Source: an uncultured Chloroflexota bacterium (GTDB lineage Bacteria; Chloroflexota; Chloroflexia; Thermomicrobiales; UBA6265). Taken from it: DNA of 10,318 bases. This document shows positions 4,433 to 10,114 of the stretch, piece after piece (position 1 is the first letter of the stretch; each line of letters begins with the position of its first letter). The position numbers were made by a program, and so were the translations under genes. Location of the stretch: positions 1 through 10,318 of the forward strand of contig CALGSZ010000128.1 in NCBI GenBank assembly GCA_937901745.1, read 5' to 3'. The notes under the pieces are model-generated. The model saw only the letters and a list, made by a program, of their open reading frames with translations. It was not told where the DNA came from and searched no databases.

Positions 4433-6243
4433 AGAAGTGAGGTCTGCCCCGCTTCAACGGCAGCCTTCGACTGGCGCTCGCTCGCCGCAGCGATGCCGAG
4501 TACGTCCTCGACCTCGCGGCCCTCGTGCTGCGACCAGAAGGCGATGCGCGCCCGGGCGATCTCGATGTACTCGGGCTCGCGCTCGATGCCGGTGAGCGGC
4601 TTGCGGGCGACGACGATCGGCTCGTGGGACGGCTTCAGGGCAGTCCCGAATCCCTCCCATGCCTTGGCCTCCGGGGTGGCGGGGGCGGTCTCGTCCCACT
4701 CGCCGGCATAGTCGCCGTAGCCCGTCTTTCCATCCACAATCTTGCTCGCGCCCCAGTTCTCCCCCCTGCCCACAACCTCCCGCTCGGCCCCTGCCGCCTT
4801 GTCGATCGCCTTCGATACATCCAGCGACTTCGGGAAGCCCGAGTTGCCGGTGATGAAGATGCGACCGTTACGACGGCAGACGAAGGCGCCGGTCGGGACG
4901 CGCAGGCACCACACCTCGCCGACCCATTCCTCGTCGGGTTCGGCTAGATGGCGACGCTGGAGCTCGGTGGTTGGCCGCGGCGTGACGCAGACGCTCCCGC
5001 CCTCGCGGTCGCGACGCATCGCGATCTTCCCCCGCTGACCCATAGTGGCAAGCAGCGACTGCGCCCACTCGAGGTCGGCTGGGTGCTTCGAGTAGAAGTC
5101 ATCGCCCGACCCGTCGCCCTTCATCGCCGCGTCCCACAGCGCCCGGCGCTCTGCGAGGCTCAGCCGCCAGAGCAGCGCATAGGTCGGCCGCTTGCCCGGG
5201 AGATCGGCCCGGACACGCTCGGCCAGCTCCCCCGAGAAGAACCACATCGTCTCGACGTACTCGCGTCCTCGGTACTCGCGCGTCCGGTCATAGCGGCGGT
5301 GCTGGGGCGCGATCCGCCCGAGCAGGGTGTCGATCTCCGCCACCCGATCAGCATTGACCGACGACTGGTAGATCCGAACGCCGGTTCCCGTCGCATCGAA
5401 GCCACCCTCCGTCCACACCCAGCCGAGCAGCGCCGCGTAGTCCTCGCCACCAATGCCTGGCCCGTCCGCGTAGCCGGCGAGCGGCAGGCGAGTGGGCTTC
5501 CATCGGGACACGTTGGCCGCCTCGGTCACCTGCCAGCCCTCGGTCCACCATGACTCGCGCACACCGTCGCGCTGCTGACGCTCCTGGGTGCGCTGATAGA
5601 CGCGATGGTTCGGGGTTAGGAGTTGGTCCGTGTCATGGTTGACCAGCCGCCGCATCGGTCCCGAATAGGGCGCGCGGATCGTCTCGCGAACGTCGCCGAG
5701 CTCGATCGCCTCGGTGTCCGCATCCCAGCACGCAACTCGCTCGCCGACCCCGACCTCAATCCCGAGCCTCCACCCATTCTCGGTCAGCACCTCGACGTCC
5801 GGCGTCAGGCAGCCGTACAGCCACATGATCGAGTCGCGGATCTCGAAGCCCGCGTCCTCGATTGCGCAGGCGAGACGGTGATACGTGCGGGTGCCGCCGA
5901 AGGCGAGTAGGTGGCCGCCGGGCTTGAGGATGCGGAGCGTTTCGCTCGCCCAGCGCTCGGTCCAGTCCTGAAAGAGCTTTCCGGCTCGATACTCCGGCGA
6001 GGTCCGGCTTGCTCTACCGAAGGGGTCATCCCGGCCGACGTCGGCCGTGTTCAGGCTGCGGTGGAAGCCGTCCGCACCGTCCCAATCCTTCCCCATGAAC
6101 TCCAGCCCGTAGGGCGGGTCGCAGACCACCGCGTCGACGGAGCAGTCCGGGATCGCCGCCATCACGTCGATGCAGTCGCCGGAGAGGACTGGTCCGTCGA
6201 GGGCGCCCCAGGTTGGGGCGTTGACGAGGGCGCGACCCTTCAC
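4420..6243 (-). CDS. Beta-class DNA methyltransferase (DPPY) interrupted by an intein; extein lacks SAM motif I
   Basis: 607 codons from a GTG at 6243 (GTGA overlap, GGAGAGGCGG upstream). The extein N-terminus has LSGDCIDVMAAIPDCSVDAV, the catalytic DPPY at residues 42-45 and LKPGGHLLAFGGTRTYHRL. After the intein (145-467) it resumes with SGFPKSLDVSKAIDK and reads on to KPSHEPIVVARKPL (537-550). The spliced protein would be 284 residues. In the phage family I recognise, ARKPL is followed by 100-200 residues including a TVKP element and the SAM-binding DPFxGSGTT, before the closing GIEREPEYIEIARARI. Here that ending follows ARKPL immediately, at about 4593. Motif I is absent, so methylation activity is doubtful. 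N6-adenine versus N4-cytosine cannot be decided with certainty, though DPPY favours adenine. Confidence 0.88.
   Translation of the reverse strand: MKGRALVNAPTWGALDGPVLSGDCIDVMAAIPDCSVDAVVCDPPYGLEFMGKDWDGADGFHRSLNTADVGRDDPFGRASRTSPEYRAGKLFQDWTERWASETLRILKPGGHLLAFGGTRTYHRLACAIEDAGFEIRDSIMWLYGCLTPDVEVLTENGWRLGIEVGVGERVACWDADTEAIELGDVRETIRAPYSGPMRRLVNHDTDQLLTPNHRVYQRTQERQQRDGVRESWWTEGWQVTEAANVSRWKPTRLPLAGYADGPGIGGEDYAALLGWVWTEGGFDATGTGVRIYQSSVNADRVAEIDTLLGRIAPQHRRYDRTREYRGREYVETMWFFSGELAERVRADLPGKRPTYALLWRLSLAERRALWDAAMKGDGSGDDFYSKHPADLEWAQSLLATMGQRGKIAMRRDREGGSVCVTPRPTTELQRRHLAEPDEEWVGEVWCLRVPTGAFVCRRNGRIFITGNSGFPKSLDVSKAIDKAAGAEREVVGRGENWGASKIVDGKTGYGDYAGEWDETAPATPEAKAWEGFGTALKPSHEPIVVARKPLTGIEREPEYIEIARARIAFWSQHEGREVEDVLGIAAASERQSKAAVEAGQTSLLEAA
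4843..5811 (-). mobile_element. LAGLIDADG homing-endonuclease intein in the methyltransferase
   Basis: 323 residues, methyltransferase codons 145-467. Block A begins at C145 (CLTPDVEVLTENGW). Block B is TDQLLTPNHRVY, with the splicing T210-P-N-H213. The endonuclease blocks are ALLGWVWTEGGF (acidic E279) and RRALWDAAMKGDGSG (acidic D377), the two LAGLIDADG-type helices about 100 residues apart. Blocks F and G are VWCLRVPTGAFVCRRNGRIF and ITGN, followed by S468 as the +1 residue. The penultimate residue is Gly rather than the usual His, as in other inteins ending TGN. Splicing joins MWLYG to SGFPKS and restores the continuous methyltransferase sequence. All splicing and endonuclease residues look intact, so the element may be active. 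Confidence 0.93.
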
Positions 6244-6797
6244 GCCGCCTCTCCCCAGTCCTGATCCGGGTCAGCGAAGCGAGGCCGCCTAAGCCCCACA
6301 TCGTCCTCAAACAGCGAGATAGCGGGTGGGGTCGGTGCTGGCGCACCACCGGGAGGGAGGGACCCGCCCTGCCCTTGTGGCACAGGGACACCAGCACCAT
6401 CCCCACCCGGATCGACGCCGCCTCCCACTTCGGGAGCGGTTTCCACAGGTAGGCCGGAGGCATCAAGGAGACTTCCCTTTCTGGACTCATCCTCCGACCG
6501 TTCTCCTTGCGCTCCCGCCGCGGCGTCGACCCCGGTGGACTCACCCGACTCAGCGCCGCAGAGGCCCGAGGAGGATTCACGTCCCCCACTCTCGGCGCTG
6601 AGTCCGGTGAGCGTGTAGCGGGTGTACTTGCCCTCGCGGGTGTGGGTGATCTCGTAGCCCATCGCCTCCAGCTCGCCGATACGTGCGGCGGCTCGCGGCA
6701 TCCCGTGGGCGAGGAAGACGTCTGAGCGCACCCCGGCACTCCCTGCCTCTCTGAGCAGGTAGAGCACTCGGTCTCGTTGGGTGAGGGGCTTGCTCAC
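6240..6797 (-). CDS. Winged helix-turn-helix protein with long disordered C-terminal tail
   Basis: 185 residues from a GTG at 6797 (GTGA overlap). Residues about 5-68 form a winged HTH: LTQRDRVLYLLREAGSAGVR, then MPRAAARIGELEAMGYEITH with a wing TREGKYTRYTLTG. This is the HTH type common in phage early regions (TQxxRVLxLLxxAG...xARIxELxxxGYEI). Residues 70-165 are low complexity, rich in Gly, Ser, Glu and Pro, and look disordered. The end (AISLFEDDVGLRRPRFADPDQDWGEAA) is conserved-looking and could be a short binding peptide. The tail DNA contains an 18-base inverted repeat (6324-6408). It probably acts as a DNA-binding regulator or replication accessory. The stop overlaps the methyltransferase start. 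Confidence 0.8.
   Translation of the reverse strand: MSKPLTQRDRVLYLLREAGSAGVRSDVFLAHGMPRAAARIGELEAMGYEITHTREGKYTRYTLTGLSAESGGRESSSGLCGAESGESTGVDAAAGAQGERSEDESRKGSLLDASGLPVETAPEVGGGVDPGGDGAGVPVPQGQGGSLPPGGAPAPTPPAISLFEDDVGLRRPRFADPDQDWGEAA
6324..6408. repeat. Imperfect 18-bp inverted repeat with 49-bp loop
   Basis: GGGTGGGGTCGGTGCTGG at 6324-6341 pairs with CCAGCACCATCCCCACCC at 6391-6408, 16 of 18 positions, with the two mismatches side by side in the centre of the stem. The loop holds a further GGGAGGGAGGG run facing CCCGCCCTGCCC, so it could fold further. It lies inside the disordered-linker part of the HTH gene, where codon choice is free. A strong mRNA hairpin about 80-165 bases before the methyltransferase start is the direct prediction. 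Confidence 0.7.
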
Positions 6798-6964
6798 GCC
6801 TCCCCCTCCACCCTGCGTGGAGAGACGAAGATGTAGGTCACGCGGGGCTTGTGGTCTGCCAGCTTCACGAGGCCCGGGCACTTCTTCTCGACGGTCGCGG
6901 TGAACTTGTGGCCGCGTACGTTGATGCGGTAGCGCTGGCCCTCTTTGATGGCGCGCATCTGCAT
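6794..6964 (-). CDS. Hypothetical 56-residue basic beta-rich protein
   Basis: The ATG at 6964 directly follows the stop of the ASCH gene and the TGA overlaps the next GTG (GTGA). The protein is basic and rich in alternating strands: AIKEGQRYRINVRGHKFTAT, then GLVKLADHK and RVTYIFVSPRRVEGEA. This would suit a five-strand SH3- or KOW-like barrel that binds nucleic acid, but that is only a shape argument. A second in-frame ATG two codons downstream is an alternative start. Third codon positions are almost all G or C, supporting a real gene in spite of its size. Confidence 0.7.
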   Translation of the reverse strand: MQMRAIKEGQRYRINVRGHKFTATVEKKCPGLVKLADHKPRVTYIFVSPRRVEGEA

Positions 6965-7366
6965 CTAGGACGGGACCTCCACAAGCTCGAACTCGATGCG
7001 GTCCACAAGCTGATCCGGCTCGTAGGAGCCGTAGAGGCCGCGCCAGTAGTCGGCCAGGTCCGCCCAGGTCTTGAAGCCCTCGCCACGAGCCTCCGCAGCC
7101 TTGGTGAACATGTCGGCGGCTTCCGGGGCGCCAAGCCGCTCCCGCCGAACACTCAGCACCCGCAGCCGGTAGCCAGGGATGGTCCGGGCGCGGGCGCGGC
7201 TGCCCTTCTCGGGTGGGCCTTGCAGGGCGTAGGTGCCTCCGGGTCCGCCACCGGGCTTGTAGTGGCAAGGGAGGGCTCCCACCACGATGTCGTACTGCAC
7301 CGGCCGCCGGGTGACCGTCTTCTCCCCGGCGAGGATCTTGTTGATCAGCTCCTCTCGGAAGATCAC
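6965..7366 (-). CDS. ASCH/PUA-like domain protein
   Basis: 133 residues from a GTG at 7366 (GTGA overlap, GGAGGAGAAGG upstream). The N-terminal block IFREELINKILAGEKTVTRR is the hallmark of phage ASCH-domain proteins: two or three hydrophobic positions, then a GxKTxTRR loop. The middle has the usual GGTYALQ strand, followed by RARARTIPGYRLRVLSVRRERLG and a WADLADYWRGLYG helix before the last strand DRIEFELVEV. ASCH domains are PUA-like beta-barrels proposed to bind RNA or modified nucleotides. Some relatives are nucleases or amidohydrolases acting on acetylated cytidine. Which activity applies here cannot be told. It abuts the next ATG (TAGATG). Confidence 0.85.
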   Translation of the reverse strand: MIFREELINKILAGEKTVTRRPVQYDIVVGALPCHYKPGGGPGGTYALQGPPEKGSRARARTIPGYRLRVLSVRRERLGAPEAADMFTKAAEARGEGFKTWADLADYWRGLYGSYEPDQLVDRIEFELVEVPS

Positions 7367-7554
7367 GCCTTCTCCTCCGCCTCGAACTCCACTTCCCAGG
7401 TGACTACTCGCCCGGCGCCGTCCCGTGCAAGCGGGTAAGCGCGTGAGGAGACGAACTCCCAGCGGCCCTCACCGAAGAAGCGGTCGAAGGCTTTATCGGC
7501 CTCGTCCCTCGCATCGTCTGCCGTGGTTCCGTAGAAGCTCGCGGTTGCCCTCAC
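7363..7554 (-). CDS. Hypothetical 63-residue protein
   Basis: Starts at a GTG at 7554 (GTGA overlap), with GAGGG about eight bases upstream. It begins ATASFYGTTADDARDEADKAF and continues through FFGEGRWEFVSSRAYPLARDG to a charged end (VTWEVEFEAEEKA). The pattern beta strand, helix, strand, strand suggests a small alpha/beta fold. I do not recognise the family. Codon third positions are mostly G or C, and the tight coupling on both sides supports expression. Confidence 0.75.
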   Translation of the reverse strand: MRATASFYGTTADDARDEADKAFDRFFGEGRWEFVSSRAYPLARDGAGRVVTWEVEFEAEEKA

Positions 7555-7850
7555 GCTGCAACTCCCTCCGTATCCGGCTCACCAAGAGCCTGAAGCACGT
7601 CGTCCACCGATTGACCTTCAGCGGCCAGCTCCTTCACCAGCCGCACCTGCTCGGGCGTGTAGCCCATGCCGCGCAACATGTCGATGGCTTCGGCGCGGGC
7701 CGCGAACGCCTTGTCGCGGGCGCGGCGCTTCGCCGTGACCAACATCCACGCGGCATATTCACGTCGGTCCAGCTCGCACAACCCGCAAGGCCGGGTACGG
7801 TCGATCAGCCCCGAGCCGCAGGTGGGGCAGTAGGTGACGACTTCACCCAT
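7551..7850 (-). CDS. Zinc-ribbon protein with C-terminal helical domain
   Basis: 99 residues. The ATG at 7850 follows the preceding TAG with no gap. The N-terminus carries a classic zinc ribbon, C8-P-T-C11-G then C22-G-L-C25. A basic helix (AKRRARDKAFAARAEAIDML) and a helical end (GYTPEQVRLVKELAAEGQSVDDVLQAL) follow. The last part has the look of a UBA-like or HTH-like three-helix unit, but this is a weak impression. Such small zinc-ribbon proteins are frequent in phage early regions without assigned function. The stop overlaps the next GTG as GTGA. Confidence 0.8.
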   Translation of the reverse strand: MGEVVTYCPTCGSGLIDRTRPCGLCELDRREYAAWMLVTAKRRARDKAFAARAEAIDMLRGMGYTPEQVRLVKELAAEGQSVDDVLQALGEPDTEGVAA

Positions 7851-8072
7851 CTAGCTGGCCGCCGCCTTAGGCTTGGAGTCGAGTGCTGAGTCCCACGCCT
7901 CGCGCCACTCCCGCTTGCAAGCGATGCACAGCACGAAGGGATCGTTGCGGCCGTAGCTGCGCTCGCCCCTCAAGGGGTGGCCGCAGATCATGACGCGGTA
8001 GCGGCCGGGTTTTCTGCCGCAGCTTTCACAGAAGGTTGCAGTCGGATGTGTGACGATTTCTAGAGCGCTCAC
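7851..8072 (-). CDS. Small zinc-binding protein (two Cys pairs plus CxH)
   Basis: 73 residues from a GTG at 8072, 12 bases after the annealing-protein stop, which is the longest clear gap in the operon. Cysteines occur as C15-x2-C18 (CESC), C30-x-H32 (ICGH) and C49-x2-C52 (CIAC), enough to ligate one or two zinc ions. The segment GRYRVMICGHPL followed by FVLCIACKREWREAW suggests a compact treble-clef or zinc-ribbon fold ending in a helix. I do not recognise a named family. It ends TAG directly against the ATG of another zinc protein, so the two are probably made together. DNA or RNA binding is possible but not shown. Confidence 0.75.
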   Translation of the reverse strand: MSALEIVTHPTATFCESCGRKPGRYRVMICGHPLRGERSYGRNDPFVLCIACKREWREAWDSALDSKPKAAAS

Positions 8073-8084
8073 TTGGCGCGCCTA

Positions 8085-8948
8085 TCAGAACGGAATGTCC
8101 TCGTCCTCGGGGTACGACTCAGGCTCCATGCCCTCCGTGTCGGGCTCGGGGAGGTCGGACTGCTTGGCGGCCCACTCCCGCACGGTTCGGCCCAGGTCGT
8201 CGGCGCGTTTGGTCTGCTCCTCTCCTGAGCCCTTCAGTTCGTCGATCAGCTTCGAGATGGAGCCGCCTTTGCCGCCGGTCAAATTCGCCTTCGCGTAGGC
8301 CATGACCTGGCCGAGTTTCGGGTCGGTCGAGTCGGTGAAGCCGTGCTCCTTGCACAGGCGCTCGAAGAAGGCGAGCTGTCTGGAGGACGGCTTGCGGGGG
8401 CCGGAGCCTCCGTTGCCCTCACCACCCTGCTGGGCCGCAACCCGGTCCATCTCCTCAGCCGGAGTTCCGCCCATGCCGGCGAGCGTCGGCACGAACCGCA
8501 GCACCGATGCCAGCGCTCGGGACATGGCACGGGTCTGCGCCATCGAGCGAATCTCGAACTCCTCAGCGTCCTTCCAGCGCTCCTCATTGCGCAGGCACAT
8601 CGAATCCGCTGCGCCGATGACTCGGCCGTCGAGCGTCCGCGCCTCGCAGCGGGCTTCCCAGCCCGCCGGGTCAGTCAGCTTGCGGGTGGAGACGATCACG
8701 CCCGTTACCCCAAGCTGCTGGCCTAGCGTCTGCCACGCCTCAACCCGGAGGAAGTCCTTGCCGTTGATGTTCTTGACCATCCCGGCCTCTCGCACCACGG
8801 GCGCCAGAGCGTCGGCGATCGTCTTCGCCTTCTTCAGCACCTCCACCGGGTCGTCGGTGCGAAACAGCGACGGCGGGGGTGCAGCCGGAGCCGCGACGAT
8901 CTCCGCTCCCGGCTCGACCACTTCGGCGTCAAGCACCTGCTCGCTCAC
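8085..8948 (-). CDS. Probable ERF/Rad52-like single-strand DNA annealing protein with SSB-type C-terminal tail
   Basis: 287 residues from a GTG at 8948 (GTGA overlap). After a Pro/Ala-rich N-terminus, residues about 30-160 hold the core: DDPVEVLKKAKTIADALAPV, LRVEAWQTLGQQLGVTGVIV, then GWEARCEARTLDGRVIGAA and RSMAQTRAMSRALASVLRFV ending in GTPAEEMD. This arrangement, above all SMAQTRAxSRAL before a TPAEEM element, is what I know from actinophage proteins treated as ERF/Rad52-like annealing proteins in phage recombination. The assignment is by pattern, not by search. A C-terminal helical domain (SSRQLAFFERLCKEHGF...) resembles small DNA-binding tails on phage recombination proteins. The last residues, PEDEDIPF, match the SSB tip (DDDIPF in E. 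coli), although no OB-fold pattern is visible. A true SSB is therefore unlikely. Confidence 0.65.
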   Translation of the reverse strand: MSEQVLDAEVVEPGAEIVAAPAAPPPSLFRTDDPVEVLKKAKTIADALAPVVREAGMVKNINGKDFLRVEAWQTLGQQLGVTGVIVSTRKLTDPAGWEARCEARTLDGRVIGAADSMCLRNEERWKDAEEFEIRSMAQTRAMSRALASVLRFVPTLAGMGGTPAEEMDRVAAQQGGEGNGGSGPRKPSSRQLAFFERLCKEHGFTDSTDPKLGQVMAYAKANLTGGKGGSISKLIDELKGSGEEQTKRADDLGRTVREWAAKQSDLPEPDTEGMEPESYPEDEDIPF

Positions 8949-9067
8949 CCCACCACCCCCCAGCCAATCTTCGCCGCCTCGATAGCGAGGCGAGCGGTGA
9001 AACCTCCAACGGCAGCGGCCGCAACCACATGCACGATCAGGTAGGCCAATGCTCCGAGTGCCCTCAC
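8945..9067 (-). CDS. 40-residue single-pass membrane peptide
   Basis: Starts at a GTG at 9067 in a GTGA overlap with the previous gene, behind a good GAGGAGGGAAGC site. The 40 residues are dominated by one hydrophobic helix of about 20 residues (LGALAYLIVHVVAAAAVGGF), followed by a short amphipathic end (TARLAIEAAKIGWGVVG). There is too little sequence for a family assignment. The position directly before the annealing protein, with a GTGA overlap, suggests co-translation. A longer in-frame start at 9181 exists, but it would overlap the previous gene by over 100 bases with Arg/Pro-rich antisense-like sequence, so I reject it. Confidence 0.65.
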   Translation of the reverse strand: MRALGALAYLIVHVVAAAAVGGFTARLAIEAAKIGWGVVG

Positions 9068-9357
9068 GCTTCCTCCCTCCTCTCGAGTTCCTCTGCCTGT
9101 ATCTGCTGGATGCGGTGATGGAGGAAGCGAAGCTCCCCCGCGTCTCGCTCCAGCATCTCCGCCGCACGAACGGCGCCGCAAAGGAACCGCTCGGCTTCGT
9201 GCAGATTCTCGAAGAGCTTTTTCTCGAGTCGTGCCTCTACTGCGTCCATGCGGATGCCTCCTAGTGGCAGGGTGGTATGGCGCTCGAGGAAGGTCTCTAG
9301 GTGTTCGAGGCTGGCGAGGCGGCCGTCGAGTTCTTGGCGAAGCTCTTGGGAGGTCAC
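9064..9357 (-). CDS. Small helical, probably coiled-coil protein
   Basis: 97 residues from a GTG at 9357, which makes a GTGA overlap with the preceding gene. The sequence is almost all predicted helix with heptad-like Leu and Glu spacing (ELRQELDGRLASLEHLETFL, then DAVEARLEKKLFENLHEAER, then HHRIQQIQAEELERREEA). No catalytic motif is seen. Start choice is uncertain: an internal ATG at 9249 (residue 37, MDAVEARLEKK) has a near-consensus AGGAGG seven bases upstream, whereas the GTG has only a weak site. GC at third positions stays high upstream of that ATG, so I keep the longer form, but a 61-residue product may be made as well or instead. Confidence 0.7.
   Translation of the reverse strand: MTSQELRQELDGRLASLEHLETFLERHTTLPLGGIRMDAVEARLEKKLFENLHEAERFLCGAVRAAEMLERDAGELRFLHHRIQQIQAEELERREEA
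9250..9262 (-). promoter_or_regulatory. Strong internal Shine-Dalgarno AGGAGG before an in-frame ATG
   Basis: On the minus strand AGGAGG occupies 9262-9257, leaving a seven-base spacer before the in-frame ATG at 9249-9247. This is among the best ribosome binding sites in the window, yet it sits inside the coding frame that starts at 9357. It either marks the true start of this gene or drives a second, shorter product. Confidence 0.5.
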
Positions 9358-9866
9358 CAGCTCAACCGCAGCGTCGCTTTTGGATGCGCTTCACACATGC
9401 GCTGGATGTCCCAGAGATAAGTGATGGCGCCGTCCACGTTGCCCCAGCCGTTTGGTGGCTCAAGGTTGCGAAGCTCGCGGCGGTTAGAGATGCCCCACTC
9501 GACAGCCGCAGCAAAGAGCGGGGCTAGGTCGCCTGCGGGCGACTTGCCATCGAGATCGGCTAGCCGGATGCTGTCCTCGGGTCTCGGTTCGTGCCGAACC
9601 CAGTTCCCGGCCCGCTTGACCACTCGGTGACCCGTAACCCACCAGCCGATGCACTCTTGATCCGCGGCAGCGGTCAAGCATCGTGCCCAGATGTCCGAGA
9701 CGTTGGAGGTGTAGTTGCCGCAGCGGATGTAGCCGCTCACCCCCACCTCCACGTTGCCGGCGATCCCATCGCCATCCAGTGCCGGGTGCTGATCGGTGAA
9801 ACGCCGGACGATGCGCAGTGGCTCCTCGCCGCCCGTGTCGATCTCTAGCCAGAAGTCGTAGCTCAC
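9354..9866 (-). CDS. Conserved phage/actinobacterial hypothetical protein (SYDFWLEIDTGG family)
   Basis: 170 residues from a GTG at 9866 that overlaps the previous stop as GTGA and sits behind GAGGAGGGAGG. The N-terminus (SYDFWLEIDTGGEEP), the central NYTSNVSDIWARC and the C-terminal LEPPNGWGNVDGAITYLWD...HPKATLRLSW match a pattern I know from actinophage and Streptomyces hypothetical proteins. Those typically read SYDLxLxxDTGG, then NYTSNxxPMW, then LNPENGWGxY, and end in HPKATxxxSW. The present protein is longer in the middle: around residues 69-100 it carries an inserted CLTAAADQECIGWWVTGH-type segment. The family has no established biochemical role. It looks like a soluble single-domain protein without a signal peptide. 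Confidence 0.85.
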   Translation of the reverse strand: MSYDFWLEIDTGGEEPLRIVRRFTDQHPALDGDGIAGNVEVGVSGYIRCGNYTSNVSDIWARCLTAAADQECIGWWVTGHRVVKRAGNWVRHEPRPEDSIRLADLDGKSPAGDLAPLFAAAVEWGISNRRELRNLEPPNGWGNVDGAITYLWDIQRMCEAHPKATLRLSW

Positions 9867-10114
9867 GCCGCCTCCCTCCTCTCCGGGTTCCGTGCCCGCG
9901 CGTTGTCGATGCCGTCCCACAGGTCAGGGCGCCGCATCTCTTCACTGGGTGGCTCCGCAACCTCGATGGGCCGTAGTTCCACCATCACCATCCCGAACAG
10001 CACCAGCCCGAATAGGGCAGCGGCGATGAGGGCGACTTGCCAGGGCAGCAGGACGAACAGGGCGGCCCAGAAGCCGAGTGCGATTGCGATGACGGCGATG
10101 TAGGCGGCGAGCAT
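9863..10114 (-). CDS. Small membrane protein with two predicted transmembrane helices
   Basis: 83 residues. The ATG at 10114 is preferred over an upstream start because GGAGG lies just upstream and the start forms a TGATG overlap with the previous gene. Residues about 3-23 and 28-47 form two hydrophobic stretches (AAYIAVIAIALGFWAALFVL, then VALIAAALFGLVLFGMVMV) joined by a short Pro-Trp-Gln turn, so a helical hairpin in the membrane is likely. The C-terminal 35 residues are charged and probably cytoplasmic (PSEEMRRPDLWDGIDNARAR). It has no catalytic motif. A holin can look like this, but no endolysin lies nearby, so that function is not supported. The stop overlaps the next start as GTGA. Confidence 0.75.
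   Translation of the reverse strand: MLAAYIAVIAIALGFWAALFVLLPWQVALIAAALFGLVLFGMVMVELRPIEVAEPPSEEMRRPDLWDGIDNARARNPERREAA

Noticed and set aside
4948..5553. 201-codon plus-strand open frame opposite the intein
   Set aside because: The minus strand carries clear intein and LAGLIDADG motifs here; the plus frame has none.
8085..8948. Calling the annealing protein an SSB because of its DEDIPF tail
   Set aside because: At 287 residues it is too long, and its core reads like ERF/Rad52-type proteins with no OB-fold pattern; only the tail is SSB-like.
9863..10114. Holin call for the two-helix membrane protein
   Set aside because: No endolysin or other lysis gene is in the window, and surrounding genes look early; membrane topology alone is not enough.
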